Shown here one piece after another: positions 42,314 to 53,143 of a stretch of 64,000 nucleotides of DNA. Positions within the stretch are counted from its first letter, which is position 1. Each line of letters starts with the position of its first letter. Below the pieces are notes generated by a model, which saw nothing but the letters and a program-made list of their open reading frames with translations, was not told the origin of the DNA and did no database searches. The stretch is taken from NCBI RefSeq assembly GCF_001653235.2, contig NW_019154050.1:335207-399206 (forward strand). The letters are read 5' to 3'. The stretch is from Pochonia chlamydosporia 170 (taxonomy: Eukaryota; Ascomycota; Sordariomycetes; Hypocreales; Clavicipitaceae). Both the position numbers and the translations under genes were made by a program.

Positions 42314-45003
42314 CAGGCTTGTCAGCAATATTAGCTTATCAATCAATATATTGATAACTATCAATATTTTCAAAATTATCAATATCAATGTTGTTCTTAT
42401 CAATCAATACTTATCAATCAATATCATGTGACACCGCGAACTCGCGTTTTTCGCGTCTTTCCTGGCGCGTCTGAAGTTCTGCCTTGAGTCTCCTATCGTG
42501 TTCCTCAATCACCATAATTACTTCAAGCTTTTGCTATGGCTTCTGGAAATTTCTCCAATCGGTCTATAAGAAGCCCCTCTTCCTCCACGCCCTCCACTCC
42601 ACAGACACCTACTCCTAATGCATTCTCCTTCCTCAACAGCCGTCCTCCCAAACCTGACCGTGCTCGAGAAGACATCATCTTAAAACAAAGAAAAAGACGT
42701 GCTGAGGACGTCTGGGACCACTTTCGAAAGCCACAAGAGGACGAAGACAAGAGAGGAAAGGATGGACAGTCATTAATGTACTGCAAAATTTGCAATGGAA
42801 GGTGGTCTACTGCGATTACGACAAATGCACGTGGCCATCTTGCGAACAAGCATCAAATATACATTGAGGTTGCAGAGCCAAAGGGCAAGAAACCACGCCA
42901 ATTAGCCCTCGATATCTCGTTTCAAAATGCTACACAGAAGCTAGCGGAAAGGGACAGTTTCGAGTTGAGAGAGAAGCTCCGCAACGCTATTGACAGGGAC
43001 GCTTTTTATGAAGCACAGATCCAGCTCATTACTCGCCGCCGGATGGCATTTAATTGTGTTGAATGGGCTGAATATCAAGCACTCCTCATGTCTATTAACC
43101 CAGAAGTCGAAAGCCTCCTTGTCGAATCACATTCAAGCATCCCAATCCATATTGAGCGCAGCTTCCGCAAGCATTATGGAACCGTCAAGAGCCGGCTCCA
43201 AAATGCTAGGTCTCAAATTCACTATAGTATCGATCTCTGGAAATCACCAAACCGCAAATCATTCCTCGGCATTTGCGCACAATTCGTTGATAATGAGTAC
43301 GTTCTTCGAAAGGCGCTGTTGGCACTTCCACAGTGCCGCTTTTCACATAGTGGTGAGACAATGGCAGCCCACATTCTTGATGCGATCAAAGCTTATGAGA
43401 TTGCCGAAAATACTGGATATATTGTTGGGGATAATGCTTCAAGTAATGACACTTGTGTTGCGGCCATTGGAAGAGAGCTTATCAAACTGGGAATTGAATT
43501 TGATGGGAAGAAGCGCCGTATTCGTTGTTGTGGTCACATCATCAATCTCTCTCTTGAAGCCTTTCTTTTTGCAAGCACTGTCGAAGCACTCGAAGCTGCT
43601 ATCGAGGCTGCAAAGGAAGAGGCAGACCTCACCATTGTAGAGGCATTACAAGAACAACTTCGAGAAAAGCAAGGTAAGAAAGGCAAGAAGAAACGACTGG
43701 GTGATGAGGCTGGATGGCAGTCAATCAGTGCACTCAGTAATCTCCATACTATCGCCGTCTTCATTCGCTCCTCATCGATCCTTTCAGATGAATGGGAGAC
43801 ATTAGCCGGCAAAACGTTAGGCATTGATAATGTCACCCGATGGAATTCATGGTTTAATCTCATTAAAACAGCGGTTGAGAAGCAAGCAAAGTTGATGATC
43901 TTCTGTCAAAACCATCATAAAGAACTTGGACCAGCAGTTCTCTCGCCTCAAGATTGGGAGACTCTTAAAATTACTCTGGAGTTCTTACAGCCCTTCTCTC
44001 AAGCGACGCTTATTCAAGAGTCAAAATGGTCATCTCTTGATCAGGCACTCTGGACGATGGATGTACTGTTTAAGCATTACGAGCAAGCGAAGGTACGCTG
44101 TAACAAGTATTAACTCATTAGTATGTTGCTAATAGATAATACAGGCCAAGTACGCCCATAACTCCCATATAGTCAACTCCATCAATATGGGCTGGTACGT
44201 ACTTGACAAGTATTACAAATGTTCTGACGAAGCTCCCGCCTACACTACTGCTCTCCTCCTCCACCCTATGCGCCGAAAAAAGTATATTGACCTTCATTGG
44301 GATCCATCTTGGTGTGGGCCAGCCCTCAGAGCAGCGAGGGAGGTCTGGGCAAAGTACAAAGATCTGCCACTTCAAGAAAATGCAAACCGGGGGGCGAACG
44401 GCAGCCATGAGCTCTCAGAGTTTGACAAGCTTGCGCAAGAGCTTGATGTTACTGAGGATGACGGTGAGGATGAATTTGAGAAGTTCGTTACATCGTCGCC
44501 ACATAAGATTACCTGCTCCCCTTTACAATGGTGGTGTAAAGAAGAACAGAGATTGGAGTACCCTCGTCTCCACAAAATGGCTATTGACATTCTCTCTATC
44601 CCGCCAATGTCAGACGAGGCAGAACGTGTCTTTTCAGGTGTTAGACGTACAATCTCTTGGGATAGGGCAAGGCTAGGCGCTTGGATTGTGGAGATGACAG
44701 AGCTTTTAGGGAATTGGAATAAGAATGATCTTATTCGAGTTCTGCATGTACTAACTGGCGAAGATGATGAGGTAATTAGCTTTTCAGAGACTGGCGGCAA
44801 TGAAATTGACATCGTCGGCGGTGACGACTCGTCACAGTAATGATACTAATGAATACCTGGACTGCTGCAACACTATCGTGATGGAGGCGAAAATCACTGG
44901 CTTCTTATCAATAATTATCAATATCAATATCAATATTGGGTAAATCTTCGTTATCAATATCAATGCTGCCCTTATCAATCAATATTGATTGCTGACAAGC
45001 CTG
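42314..45003 (+). mobile_element. hAT transposon 4 (structurally complete)
   Basis: Inverted ends CAGGCTTGTCAGCAAT at 42314 and, reversed, 45003. Dense TATCAAT/ATTGATA motifs occur in 42335-42425 and 44905-44992. One intact two-exon transposase. No matching 8-bp duplication (left GACGATGG, right ACACACGC). Adjacent to the 5' end of the DUF2841 gene. Confidence 0.9.
42536..44840 (+). CDS. hAT transposase 4, apparently intact
   Basis: Exons 42536-44092 and 44145-44840, intron 52 bp (GTACGC...ATACAG), phase 0, 750 aa. The N-terminus is Ser/Thr/Pro-rich. BED finger: VWDHFRKP, MYCKICNGRW, ARGHLANKH (about residues 60-110). Catalytic core: IHYSIDLWKSPNRKSFLGI, GYIVGDNASSNDT, RCCGHIINLSLEAF and VTRWNSW. 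YTTALLLHPMRRKKYIDLHW comes after the intron, then CSPLQWWCKEEQRLEYPRL and the dimerisation motif PPMSDEAERVFSGVRRTISW. Acidic C-terminus. No lesions seen; a candidate autonomous element. It may be able to mobilise relatives with CAGGCTT ends (inference). Confidence 0.94.
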
Positions 45004-45471
45004 ACACACGCGGAGAGGTGCGCTTTCCACCTCGCTGCAAAATCTCTCTGGCACTGACGGCATCTGTACCACTTGCTTTTCTTGGGGTTAGCGCGGCCAA
45101 CATTCGTAAACTGTTGCCAAACGAAGGTGTCGTTAACTTTGGTAGGCTCCATCGTTTTAGCGATAGCTTCAATTGGGAGACAATGCAGCAGAGTTGTACA
45201 GCCCCGTACGTTGTGGACCCATGAATTACCTTATTAGGAATATTGTGGACTCTCTTGAACGTACAAAATTCGTGTACGTTCAACACTTCAAAGTACGTAC
45301 GTAGGTACAATGCCAAAGTACGGAAAGTACAATATCACTATGTTCCCCTCGGCTTGGGGCGGGTACCAACAATAGATTCTATTCATAATATCAATTTGTC
45401 ACGTCTATTTTAATACTACTTAGTACGGAGGAACTCTGAGGACTTTAGCAAAGACTTAGCGAGTGGTGTTC
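45004..45471. other. No gene seen
   Basis: Intergenic, with a cluster of GTACGTA/TACGTAC repeats at about 45261-45335. A minus-strand open frame is not recognisable. Confidence 0.4.
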
Positions 45472-46854
45472 TCATTTAGGCAGTAACGATATTACTGTCC
45501 TTATGAGGTCATTTCCCATGATAACAGAAAACTGCCCTTCAAATTTCCCATCCCGTTGGGTTCGAGTCACATAATCATGCCACAGCTTGGACAACCGGCA
45601 GGTGAACAATCGGTAGAAGACGGAGCCGTTGGTGATGCAAAGGAAGTTTCTCATGCCACTCCTGGAATACTAATGTCAAAATAATGTGGGCAAGTATTGG
45701 AAGGAGCTACAACTTACTAGAGCAGCCGATAGTGATGCCAGAAGCTGCGCCTCTGCGTCAGTAGCACCGGCTTTTGCACTCCACGTGCATCGGCCTGCGC
45801 CGGTACATTTCACTACGGCAACCTTATTCTGGTTGCTGTTGTGAGGGACGTCATTTGCCCATGTACATTCCAATTCCAGTTGAGAACCTGCAGAAGCAGA
45901 TAGCTCAAACTCAACAGCTTCTAGGAATGTGGCACCATGGCCGACAAGTTCGCGAGGGAGACCACGAACCAGGACAACTGCCTTCAAGGTATTCAATGAC
46001 GTGGCAGAATTTCGAGTCTTGTGTATGGACAGCACACGGTGGTCTTTATCAAGGATGCCCAGTGTTTGTAGGAATAGATCAGTAATCTCTCTGGGTTCGA
46101 GGCTTCGGCCATGGGCTTCCGACTCGGATTTAACTTCCACGGACAAGGCTTGTAAGAGATCTTTTGGGATCTTAAGGCCAATGGACTGCTCAAGGACCCA
46201 AGCAATGCCGCCCTTGCCACTCTGGGAGTTGACACGAATGACAGCCTCGTAGGAAGCGCCGATATCGCGAGGGTCCATGGGGAGATATGGAACTCTCCAC
46301 AGGCCTCGGCGTTGAGTTGAAGAAGCATTCCATCTTTTGAATCCCTTATTGATTGCGTCTTGGTGCCCACCGCTGTAAGCGAGGAAGACGGAATCTCCAG
46401 CGTATGGCGCACGAGTGTGCACGGGGATATGGGTTAATTCTTCTACTGTCTTACGAATTGCAGGCAGTGCCGAGAAGTCCAGTCCGGGGTCAATACCCTG
46501 AGTGTAGAGATTCAATGCTAACGTCACCAAGTCGACATTTCCTGTTCGCTCACCGTTGCCAAAGAGGCAGCCTTCTACTCTTGTGGCTCCAGCAAGTTGG
46601 CCTAGCTCAGCGGCTGCTACGCCACATCCTCTGTCATTATGTGGATGTAATGAGACACAGACCGTGTCATCATTAGCAAAACCACGACAAAAAAGCTCAA
46701 CTTGGTCGGCATATGTATTGGGGCCTGACATCTCGACTGTTGCCGGGAGATTCAAAATGATGGGAACGTCCACAGTTGGCTCCCAGACATCTTTGACGGC
46801 GCGGCAGATTTTGACGGCGAACTCTGGATCTGTGTCTGAAAATGCAGGTCCCAT
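45472..46854 (-). CDS. 2-isopropylmalate synthase-like protein, N-terminally truncated
   Basis: Exons 46854-45718 and 45669-45472 with a 48-bp intron, phase 0, 444 aa. Family members condense acetyl-CoA with 2-ketoisovalerate in leucine synthesis. Visible catalytic-barrel blocks are [56 protein letters not shown] (HPHNDRG, the metal-binding His pair) and [32 protein letters not shown] and [19 protein letters not shown] (post-barrel subdomain) follow. About 180-200 N-terminal residues, including the LRDGNQ motif with the first metal-binding Asp, are missing. Upstream sequence to 47040 contains stops and no homology. The C-terminal leucine-sensing domain is very divergent. Without the N-terminus it cannot be catalytic, so this is probably a pseudogene, although the frame itself is open. 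Confidence 0.85.
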
Positions 46855-48237
46855 CTACAGCATCATCCTCTGGGTCAGGAGTGGAATGCCATGCATGGGC
46901 ATCTCGGCGAACTCCAAGCCTGCGTCAAATAGGTCTTATCAACGCCGCAACAATCCGCAGCTTGAGGGTCGTCCTACTCGGAAATTATGATCTCAGCGAG
47001 CATGACGCAGTCAAAATTTATTGACGGAATGGCGGTCCAAGTTATCGATTTGGCATATGCCATAAGCTTCTGCCGTCGGTTATGATAAGACTCTAACCGC
47101 CATCGGACCCTGTGGGTTTTATCGGCCCCTGCAACCCGTCCTTCCCTTGACCTGGAATCAGAAATCGGACAACAGCTTATTCATGTTGTCTATCCCTGAT
47201 GAGGCACACTCTGAGGCACATATATCGGCAACTATTTTTTTTTTAAGATAGATCTGTTCCTGAGTCATGCACTGGCAATCCGCGCCAAATAGGGCTACGA
47301 ACAACCTGACACGATACCTAAACAAGGTTAAGAGGATAAACAACACGCAGATATGACACGTATGCCGGGACCTCACAGCCTTTTTTTTAGACAGAGAAGG
47401 TGCCGATTTCGTAGGATGTGGATGATGGCGATGGTGATCTTTGTGTAATATCTTGGAGTGGGCATCGTCTGGAAGAAGGCTCTTTTTTGGAAGCGGTGTG
47501 CGCTTTTCCGCAGACGAGAGGATTGCAGTCACAACATCGTATGACCAATCTGATAATGTCCTATCTCATATGTCTAGCGTACAGTCGTTACAACCGTTAA
47601 TTGTTACGTGGTCGGGTGTGACGTGATTTTCCTTGAGGGCTTTGGAGCAACATGCTCAGACCTTATGCAGCCTCTGTTGTGGTCATCGGAAAATTGTAAA
47701 TAATCAGCGTGCAAGTATATTTGATAACAGGGAATCTCTCATCCCGAGAGTTCGGCTCAAGATAGTTGCCAACGTATTCGCGTCGGAGTTTCCTGCTCCG
47801 AATTGTGGCATTCCGCCGGCCGCTCTTTCTACGAAACAGATATGGTAGCCCAGTAGTTCTCAGCCTTGCCTCTATGCCATGTGTGAAGGTGAAGCTCCTC
47901 GTCGCTGCCCTGCATAATCGCTTGATGAGATGATCATCGACAGGAGTTGGCTTGAGCGTTTCTCTCTTTCCCATTTTTATTGTAATCGCATTTACAAAGT
48001 AGCTTTATTACTCTCACGAGACTACACAACCCCCGGTCGGTGAATACTTGGTCATTTTTCGTAGTGTGAAATTGACCCAGCCAACCACGAGGCCCACCGT
48101 CTCTACAAGGAGTGGCCATATTTGTCACCCAATCAACGGAAAAAAGACAAGTCGCGTCTTCCGCCATTTCCAAACCAGAAGCGTCTCCCAGGAGGATTCA
48201 CAATTTGTTATCGCAGCGTAATGTGGTTGTCCCGATC
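46855..48237. other. No convincing gene
   Basis: A minus-strand ORF at 47158-47532 (124 codons) has a Lys/His-rich N-terminus, a hydrophobic segment (HICVLFILLTLFRYRVRLFV) and a Cys-rich end. It is not recognised and is weak evidence of a small membrane protein. ORFs at 47633-47974 are overlapping and unconvincing. The missing 5' part of the isopropylmalate synthase was sought here and not found. Confidence 0.35.
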
Positions 48238-49383
48238 ATGGTTTCACAGGTAGGAAGGCGACGCCGCGCGAAAAATAACGAGAACAGGGCCGACTGTCCT
48301 TTTAAGGTCACCAGAGTATTGGTGCCCGCTGATGAAAGACTTCAGCATGCCACGACGCAGGGGAAACGAGTTAAATCTCGCGGCAGATTAGAGCGACTAC
48401 AACAGTCTCCATTTGATCCTCCAGGGGCATTCAAATCGCATCGTACGATGAACCTGACATACTCTATCGTGCCACACAAGCTGTGGTACGAAATGAAACG
48501 CTACAATAGCTTTGTTCGTGAGTCACTTTGTCTGCATCATTGCGCAGCCGACAGCATAGTAACGGAACCCGCCCGTAGTTACAGGTGTCAAGTTTCTCGT
48601 TGACGATTTTGTGTACGTCTCCAATGACACGACCATTGAGCGACAGATGGGTACTACGAACGATCTTGATCAACTTGGCTACTGGGTCGCAAAAATCCTC
48701 GAGATCAGGGCATCAGACGTGTACCACGTCTACGCGCGTATCTATTGGATGTATTCTTTGGGTGACCTGCCTCGGGATGTCTTAGATGGTGATAGTCTGG
48801 CTGGAGATAGGCGGTATATCTACAGCCAGAACGAGTTAGTTGCTTCAAATCATAGTGAGTTTGGACATTATCAACCGCCCAATGTTATAGTACGCACAGC
48901 ACTAACGACCGCCCTAGTGGATATCATCAATGTTGTCAGTGTTGTCAGGAAAGCTGACGTCCACGAATTCGGGCAGAAAGACGATGACAAAATCCAGAGT
49001 GGTCTGTACTGGCGACGAGCGTTTGATTACTTGACCTCACAGTTATCGGTATGACTTGTTTGGATTCGTCAAGTGTAGCGCATTATGTACGCTGACGGAT
49101 CTGATAGTCGGTCGATCCAACGAATAAATGCGAGGACTCGCGAGCACCGACGACGTCTACGGTACAACTTGCGCCATGCGAAGGGCAGCTGCCTCCTCTT
49201 CGACCGACGATTCCAGTGCCCGATCAAAGCACAAATACTCCATGCACACTTAGCGTTAGTGATCACTCTGCATCGTCGGGGTGGAAAACTGGCGAAAATG
49301 CTGCGGACAATGAAGCAGCTCGCACAAATAACGATCGTCACGGTCGACGGCGACGGCGACGCAAGAAGATTATCGGTACGTAA
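48238..49383 (+). CDS. BAH-domain protein (fungal chromatin type)
   Basis: Exons 48238-48517, 48585-49048 and 49108-49383 give 339 aa; introns 67 and 59 bp. A short basic N-terminus (GRRRRAKNNENRADCPFKVT) is followed by SPFDPPGAFKSH and MKRYNSFV. The BAH domain then covers about residues 95-250: DDFVYVSNDTTIERQ, WVAKILEIRASDVYHVYARI, YWMYSLGDLPRD, ELVASNHSEF, IINVVSVVRKADVHEF and LYWRRAFDYLTSQLS. Relatives I recall carry a PHD finger after this point. Here the C-terminus is a Ser/Thr/Pro-rich tail ending in GRRRRRRKKIIGT, a likely nuclear-localisation signal, so this is a PHD-less paralog or a truncated one. The start is the first ATG in frame with the conserved CPF block. BAH proteins bind nucleosomes; the role here is inferred. 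Confidence 0.82.
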
Positions 49384-49525
49384 CGATGGGACAATGTGGC
49401 TTAGAATGGTTCATGAGAGGCTTTTCCCAATAAGATGTCCAAATTGCTTCTATCGCCGGCAAATCACGATCGTATACCTCTTCATGATGCCGTATTACCA
49501 ACCCCAACCTTAGTCTTGAAGACAT

Positions 49526-50170
49526 GTGTGGGAAAAGAGTGTCAATACACTAACAGCTTTGCAAGCTCCGGCATCGTCACTTTTTCGCCTTTATCGCCAA
49601 TCAGCGACACAACAGAAGCTTTTGGCGCAGCTGCAAAGTGTTCTGGAAGCTGCTTGTTACGAGTTTGGAAAACGATCAATGCCCGATATCTTTCACCGAC
49701 ACGGGTGGGATTCCGCTGAATCGTTAGAGCTGAATCGCTGCGCCCGCGAGTTCCAGCATTGGACTTTCTCGGACGTTGCACCCGCCAATAGGCCGCGTGA
49801 TGAGCTCTTTCGCTCCATCTCCAACATCCGTCATACTGCTGTCCACCGTCTACGAGTGAGCGTGGACGACATAGAGAAATTCTACAATGATGCTGAGACA
49901 CTCCTGCTTCTACTCGGAGATGACGCACGGAGAAGAGAAATTGCCATGCTTCGGCAAGAGAGTCGGTTGATAATTGCCAAGGCCAAGAAAAACAAGCACC
50001 TGTCGCACTCTACAGTGGGCAAGTCCTTACTAGTATTAGCGACCCAGAAAGCGCACGAACAGTATGCGATGTGGTTACCATCCACTGAACGGCCTAATCT
50101 GGACACGGAGCTAATTCGTAGGTGCAGCAGCGAAAGATGGAACAAAGGCGAGCATGAAGGCAGGAACTAA
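49526..50170 (+). CDS. Conserved fungal protein fragment with RHTAVHRL motif, function unknown
   Basis: An open frame of 214 codons without its own ATG at the 5' edge (first codon GTG, stop upstream), so it should be an internal or last exon. The conserved-looking core is QSVLEAACYEFGKRSMPDIF, WDSAESLELNRCAREFQHWT, RDELFRSISNIRHTAVHRLR and SVDDIEKFYNDAETLLLLLG, followed by a charged helical region. I recall this arrangement from uncharacterised sordariomycete proteins but can name no function. It lies on the same strand 140 bp after the BAH gene and may be its own gene or a remnant. Confidence 0.5.
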   Translation: MWEKSVNTLTALQAPASSLFRLYRQSATQQKLLAQLQSVLEAACYEFGKRSMPDIFHRHGWDSAESLELNRCAREFQHWTFSDVAPANRPRDELFRSISNIRHTAVHRLRVSVDDIEKFYNDAETLLLLLGDDARRREIAMLRQESRLIIAKAKKNKHLSHSTVGKSLLVLATQKAHEQYAMWLPSTERPNLDTELIRRCSSERWNKGEHEGRN

Positions 50171-51667
50171 TTTCGGATGCTGACAACAGACGTATACACT
50201 CCTGTACAGCTAGCAAGGAATTTCCGCCGTCCGTTCGAGGGTCGGGTCAAGTTTTAGTCGGGGACAGCATTCCAGCCCGACGAATATAGGATCATGGAAC
50301 TATTTTGGGGTGATTGTCGAGGGCGAGGCAATACCTATAGAGGTAAGGTTAGTTTCTTATACATGCTGGACCAACGACAAAGGAAAATCTCTAGAGAAGT
50401 TCCATGCTGGATACCTGCGTAGTCCGAACCCTTTGATAGCCGATTGTATGGCTATTGTCTCGAGCTGCACGACGGATTCAGCCCTTCGATCATGGATACT
50501 TATAATCTCAACTGGAAATTCCAGTCTATTGACCTCTGCGTAGGCAGTTGGGCGGTCAAAAGGAAACCTGCCGCCAACAACGCAGTTGGAAACTGCGAAA
50601 TTAGGGATACAATTGTCCAGCTTACCAGACTGTGACCCCAGGGAACAGATTAGAGTTCGACTGGTCTGTTCTGTTCTAAGATTTATTCTCTTTCTAATTG
50701 ATGTTGTATAAGACAAAAAACCTCGTAACATTCCTTCTCAACCTCATCCTCGTTGTTCATGGCAGAGCTAGTCTGGGCCCATAGTGTGCGGATTTCTCCA
50801 GAAACTAACGAGTAGATGAGGCTCCTTGTTGCACGATATGAAATTTAGACTGCTATCGGCATCCCACGGACCTTCCCTCTGGTCTGACTCTTGGATGCTT
50901 CGTAATGCCGGGGTCTTTGTCTCTGGCCTGTGAGTGTACACCCAGGACCAGTACATGAGCCCAACAACACCCGATTCTAGACTGTAGTCTGATGGCGACC
51001 TCTCCGTTGAGTCGTGTGTGAGATACATGTTCGCCGCAAGGGATACGCCTCTTGACAGTTCATCCTGATTGTGAGGCATTTTAGCCATTTGTAGATGAGA
51101 ATCGATTCCAAAAGGCAAAAGCGCGACTAACGTTCTTGCATTATTCACAAGGAGCCAACCCATTTGACTGCTGATACCTGCCTGTATGGGCCCAAAACCC
51201 CCTCCTCACCCAGTGGGGTTCGACAACCTCCCACCTTAGATCATTTCACATGCAATGGACCACACAGAACAGAAGGCCTATTTCTTGAACAGATGAGAAG
51301 AATGCAGCGGCAGTCGTCAGACTCACAAGCATACCCAAACACAGCAATTCAGATTCTAAATCTCAGATGCTCTTTTAACACGGCTCGGGAAATCTGGACC
51401 GCCTTACAATTGCGAAATAGAATGTCATTTTGAGCGGGCTCAATGTGGATGGACCTTTGAATGGTGCGGGTCTTTCTGTGGTCGAATAGGGTCCTGAGTT
51501 CTTTGACACTCCGAGGACTGAGGCCGAGAGGTGACGCCACAACCACCGAAACTTTAGCATCGATCACGACACGCTCTTTATTATGCGGAGTGCGGAAGCA
51601 CGTTGAGGCTGGAAGCCTTCCAATTAGCGATGAATTGCATCCCCACACGATTTGCAATATTCCCACC
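50171..51667. other. No convincing gene
   Basis: Minus-strand ORFs at 50357-50731 and 50768-51163 (131 codons, SRGVSLAANMYLTHDSTERS) show no domain I recognise. The last ~200 bp form the leader of the Rad60-like gene; an in-frame upstream ATG exists at 51461. Confidence 0.35.
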
Positions 51668-53143
51668 ATGAGCGACGCGGCGGCAACTCCAACACAACGA
51701 ACGGCGAAGAAACTGCCTTTCAAAGCAACAGCCTTGCGCAAGGCTGCCTCGCTGAAAGCGGAGATCACAACCGATAAGAAAGAACTGGAGAATGATGGGC
51801 TCGACTTATTTCGTAGGTCAAAGGAGATGGAGGCCATAATGGCTGCGGATCAGGAGAGGCGGCAACAGAAGAAGCGGAGATATGATGACCAGCGTCGCAA
51901 GTCCGCTGAGTCTTCGGCCAGGAGGAACGTGGATGAGGTTACCGAGAGATACGTTATGGTAAAAGCAAAATCTGGAGTATCACCTCGGGCTGCTCGGAGC
52001 GCCATTCCCGTCGCTAGTGAGCCTGTTCTGCAGGGCGGAGAGTTGACAACGACTATTTACTTGATACGGATGCTCACAGGGCTTACACATGGTAGCGAGT
52101 TGGTCACGCCACCGGTATCGAAGTCATCGAAGCGAACACATTTATACTCAACACCTTCAGACCTTATACCATACGACTCATCGTCTACCCGATTGCTGTT
52201 CCATGCGGGGCAAGCATCAGTGGGTGGCCCGGGCCGCCATACTCTTACCCCGAGTCTCCTGTCAAACACATTTCTCGGTTCTGACGACGACAACGACGAC
52301 GACGACGCCGATCTCCAAATCGCACTTGAGCCCACAAAACGAAGGGGCAGTGCCGATCCTATCGAGAGCAGCTTCAAAGCAGGAGATGAGGACGATGAAT
52401 TTGCGGCGTATATTCGAAAGGCCGAGGAACAGCGCGCTCTGGACCAGGCATTGCTTGGTGTTGGTTCGGATGGAGCTGCGTCGAAGGCAAAAATTGACAT
52501 TCTGGAGACGTCGATTGTTCCTGATACTAAGCCTTGCTGTTTTAAGTTTCTCTTCGATAAGGAGCTCCGACTAGCGCGTAATACATGGCTTGCTCTTCAG
52601 AAACACAAGGGAGTGCTCCTGGATGTTGAAAGAGAGGATGACATTGTGCTTACTTGGCGAAGAAAGAGGGTGTATGCATTTTCTACGTTGCTAAATCTAG
52701 GTATCCGACCACAGGACAATGGACGAGCTGTGTCGGATGGAAACGATGCCAAGGGTTTCGCAAATGGTCGGACAAGAGTCCACATGGAAGCTTGGACGTT
52801 GGATTTGTTCCGAGAAATGGAACGTGAAGAAGAGCTAAAGCGGAAAGGAGAGACCTCGGAATTAGCAGACGAGGAAGAGCCAGCGCTGGTAGAAGAGAAA
52901 CCACCAACTTCAGAAGTTAAGACACGAGTCATTCTGAAGGCTCGCGACATCGCCGACGTCAAATTGACAGTGCGACGGACAACAACAGTTGAGACACTTA
53001 TTACTGGTTTTCGCACGCAGCGGTCAATAGGGCCAGACAGAGATGTTCAGATTTGGTTTGATGGTGACCGACTAGAAGAGCATGCGACGATGGATGAGGC
53101 GGAGATTGACGATATGGACACATTTGAGGTCTATGTCAAGTGA
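51668..53143 (+). CDS. Rad60/Esc2-type protein with C-terminal SUMO-like domain
   Basis: A single open frame of 491 aa from ATG 51668, in good context (CCACCATGA); an upstream ATG at 51461 would add 69 residues unlike the rest. Order: basic N-terminus, charged helical segment (ERRQQKKRRYDDQRRKSAES), long disordered acidic region (GSDDDNDDDDADLQIALEPT). A middle region follows (CFKFLFDKELRLARNTWLAL; DIVLTWRRKRVYAFSTLLNL), which fits a first degenerate SUMO-like fold. Then comes a final ubiquitin-like domain (VILKARDIADVKLTVRRTTT to MDTFEVYVK), resembling Rad60-SLD. This family acts in SUMO-dependent genome maintenance in the nucleus. Length and layout fit; assignment is by pattern, not alignment. 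Confidence 0.75.
   Translation: MSDAAATPTQRTAKKLPFKATALRKAASLKAEITTDKKELENDGLDLFRRSKEMEAIMAADQERRQQKKRRYDDQRRKSAESSARRNVDEVTERYVMVKAKSGVSPRAARSAIPVASEPVLQGGELTTTIYLIRMLTGLTHGSELVTPPVSKSSKRTHLYSTPSDLIPYDSSSTRLLFHAGQASVGGPGRHTLTPSLLSNTFLGSDDDNDDDDADLQIALEPTKRRGSADPIESSFKAGDEDDEFAAYIRKAEEQRALDQALLGVGSDGAASKAKIDILETSIVPDTKPCCFKFLFDKELRLARNTWLALQKHKGVLLDVEREDDIVLTWRRKRVYAFSTLLNLGIRPQDNGRAVSDGNDAKGFANGRTRVHMEAWTLDLFREMEREEELKRKGETSELADEEEPALVEEKPPTSEVKTRVILKARDIADVKLTVRRTTTVETLITGFRTQRSIGPDRDVQIWFDGDRLEEHATMDEAEIDDMDTFEVYVK

Noticed and set aside
45545..45575. GGTTCGAGTC resembling a tRNA B box
   Set aside because: No A box or cloverleaf pairing; it lies within the last exon of the isopropylmalate synthase-like gene.
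51461..51667. N-terminal extension of the Rad60-like frame
   Set aside because: The ATG at 51668 has better context and the added 69 residues look unlike the family's basic N-terminus.
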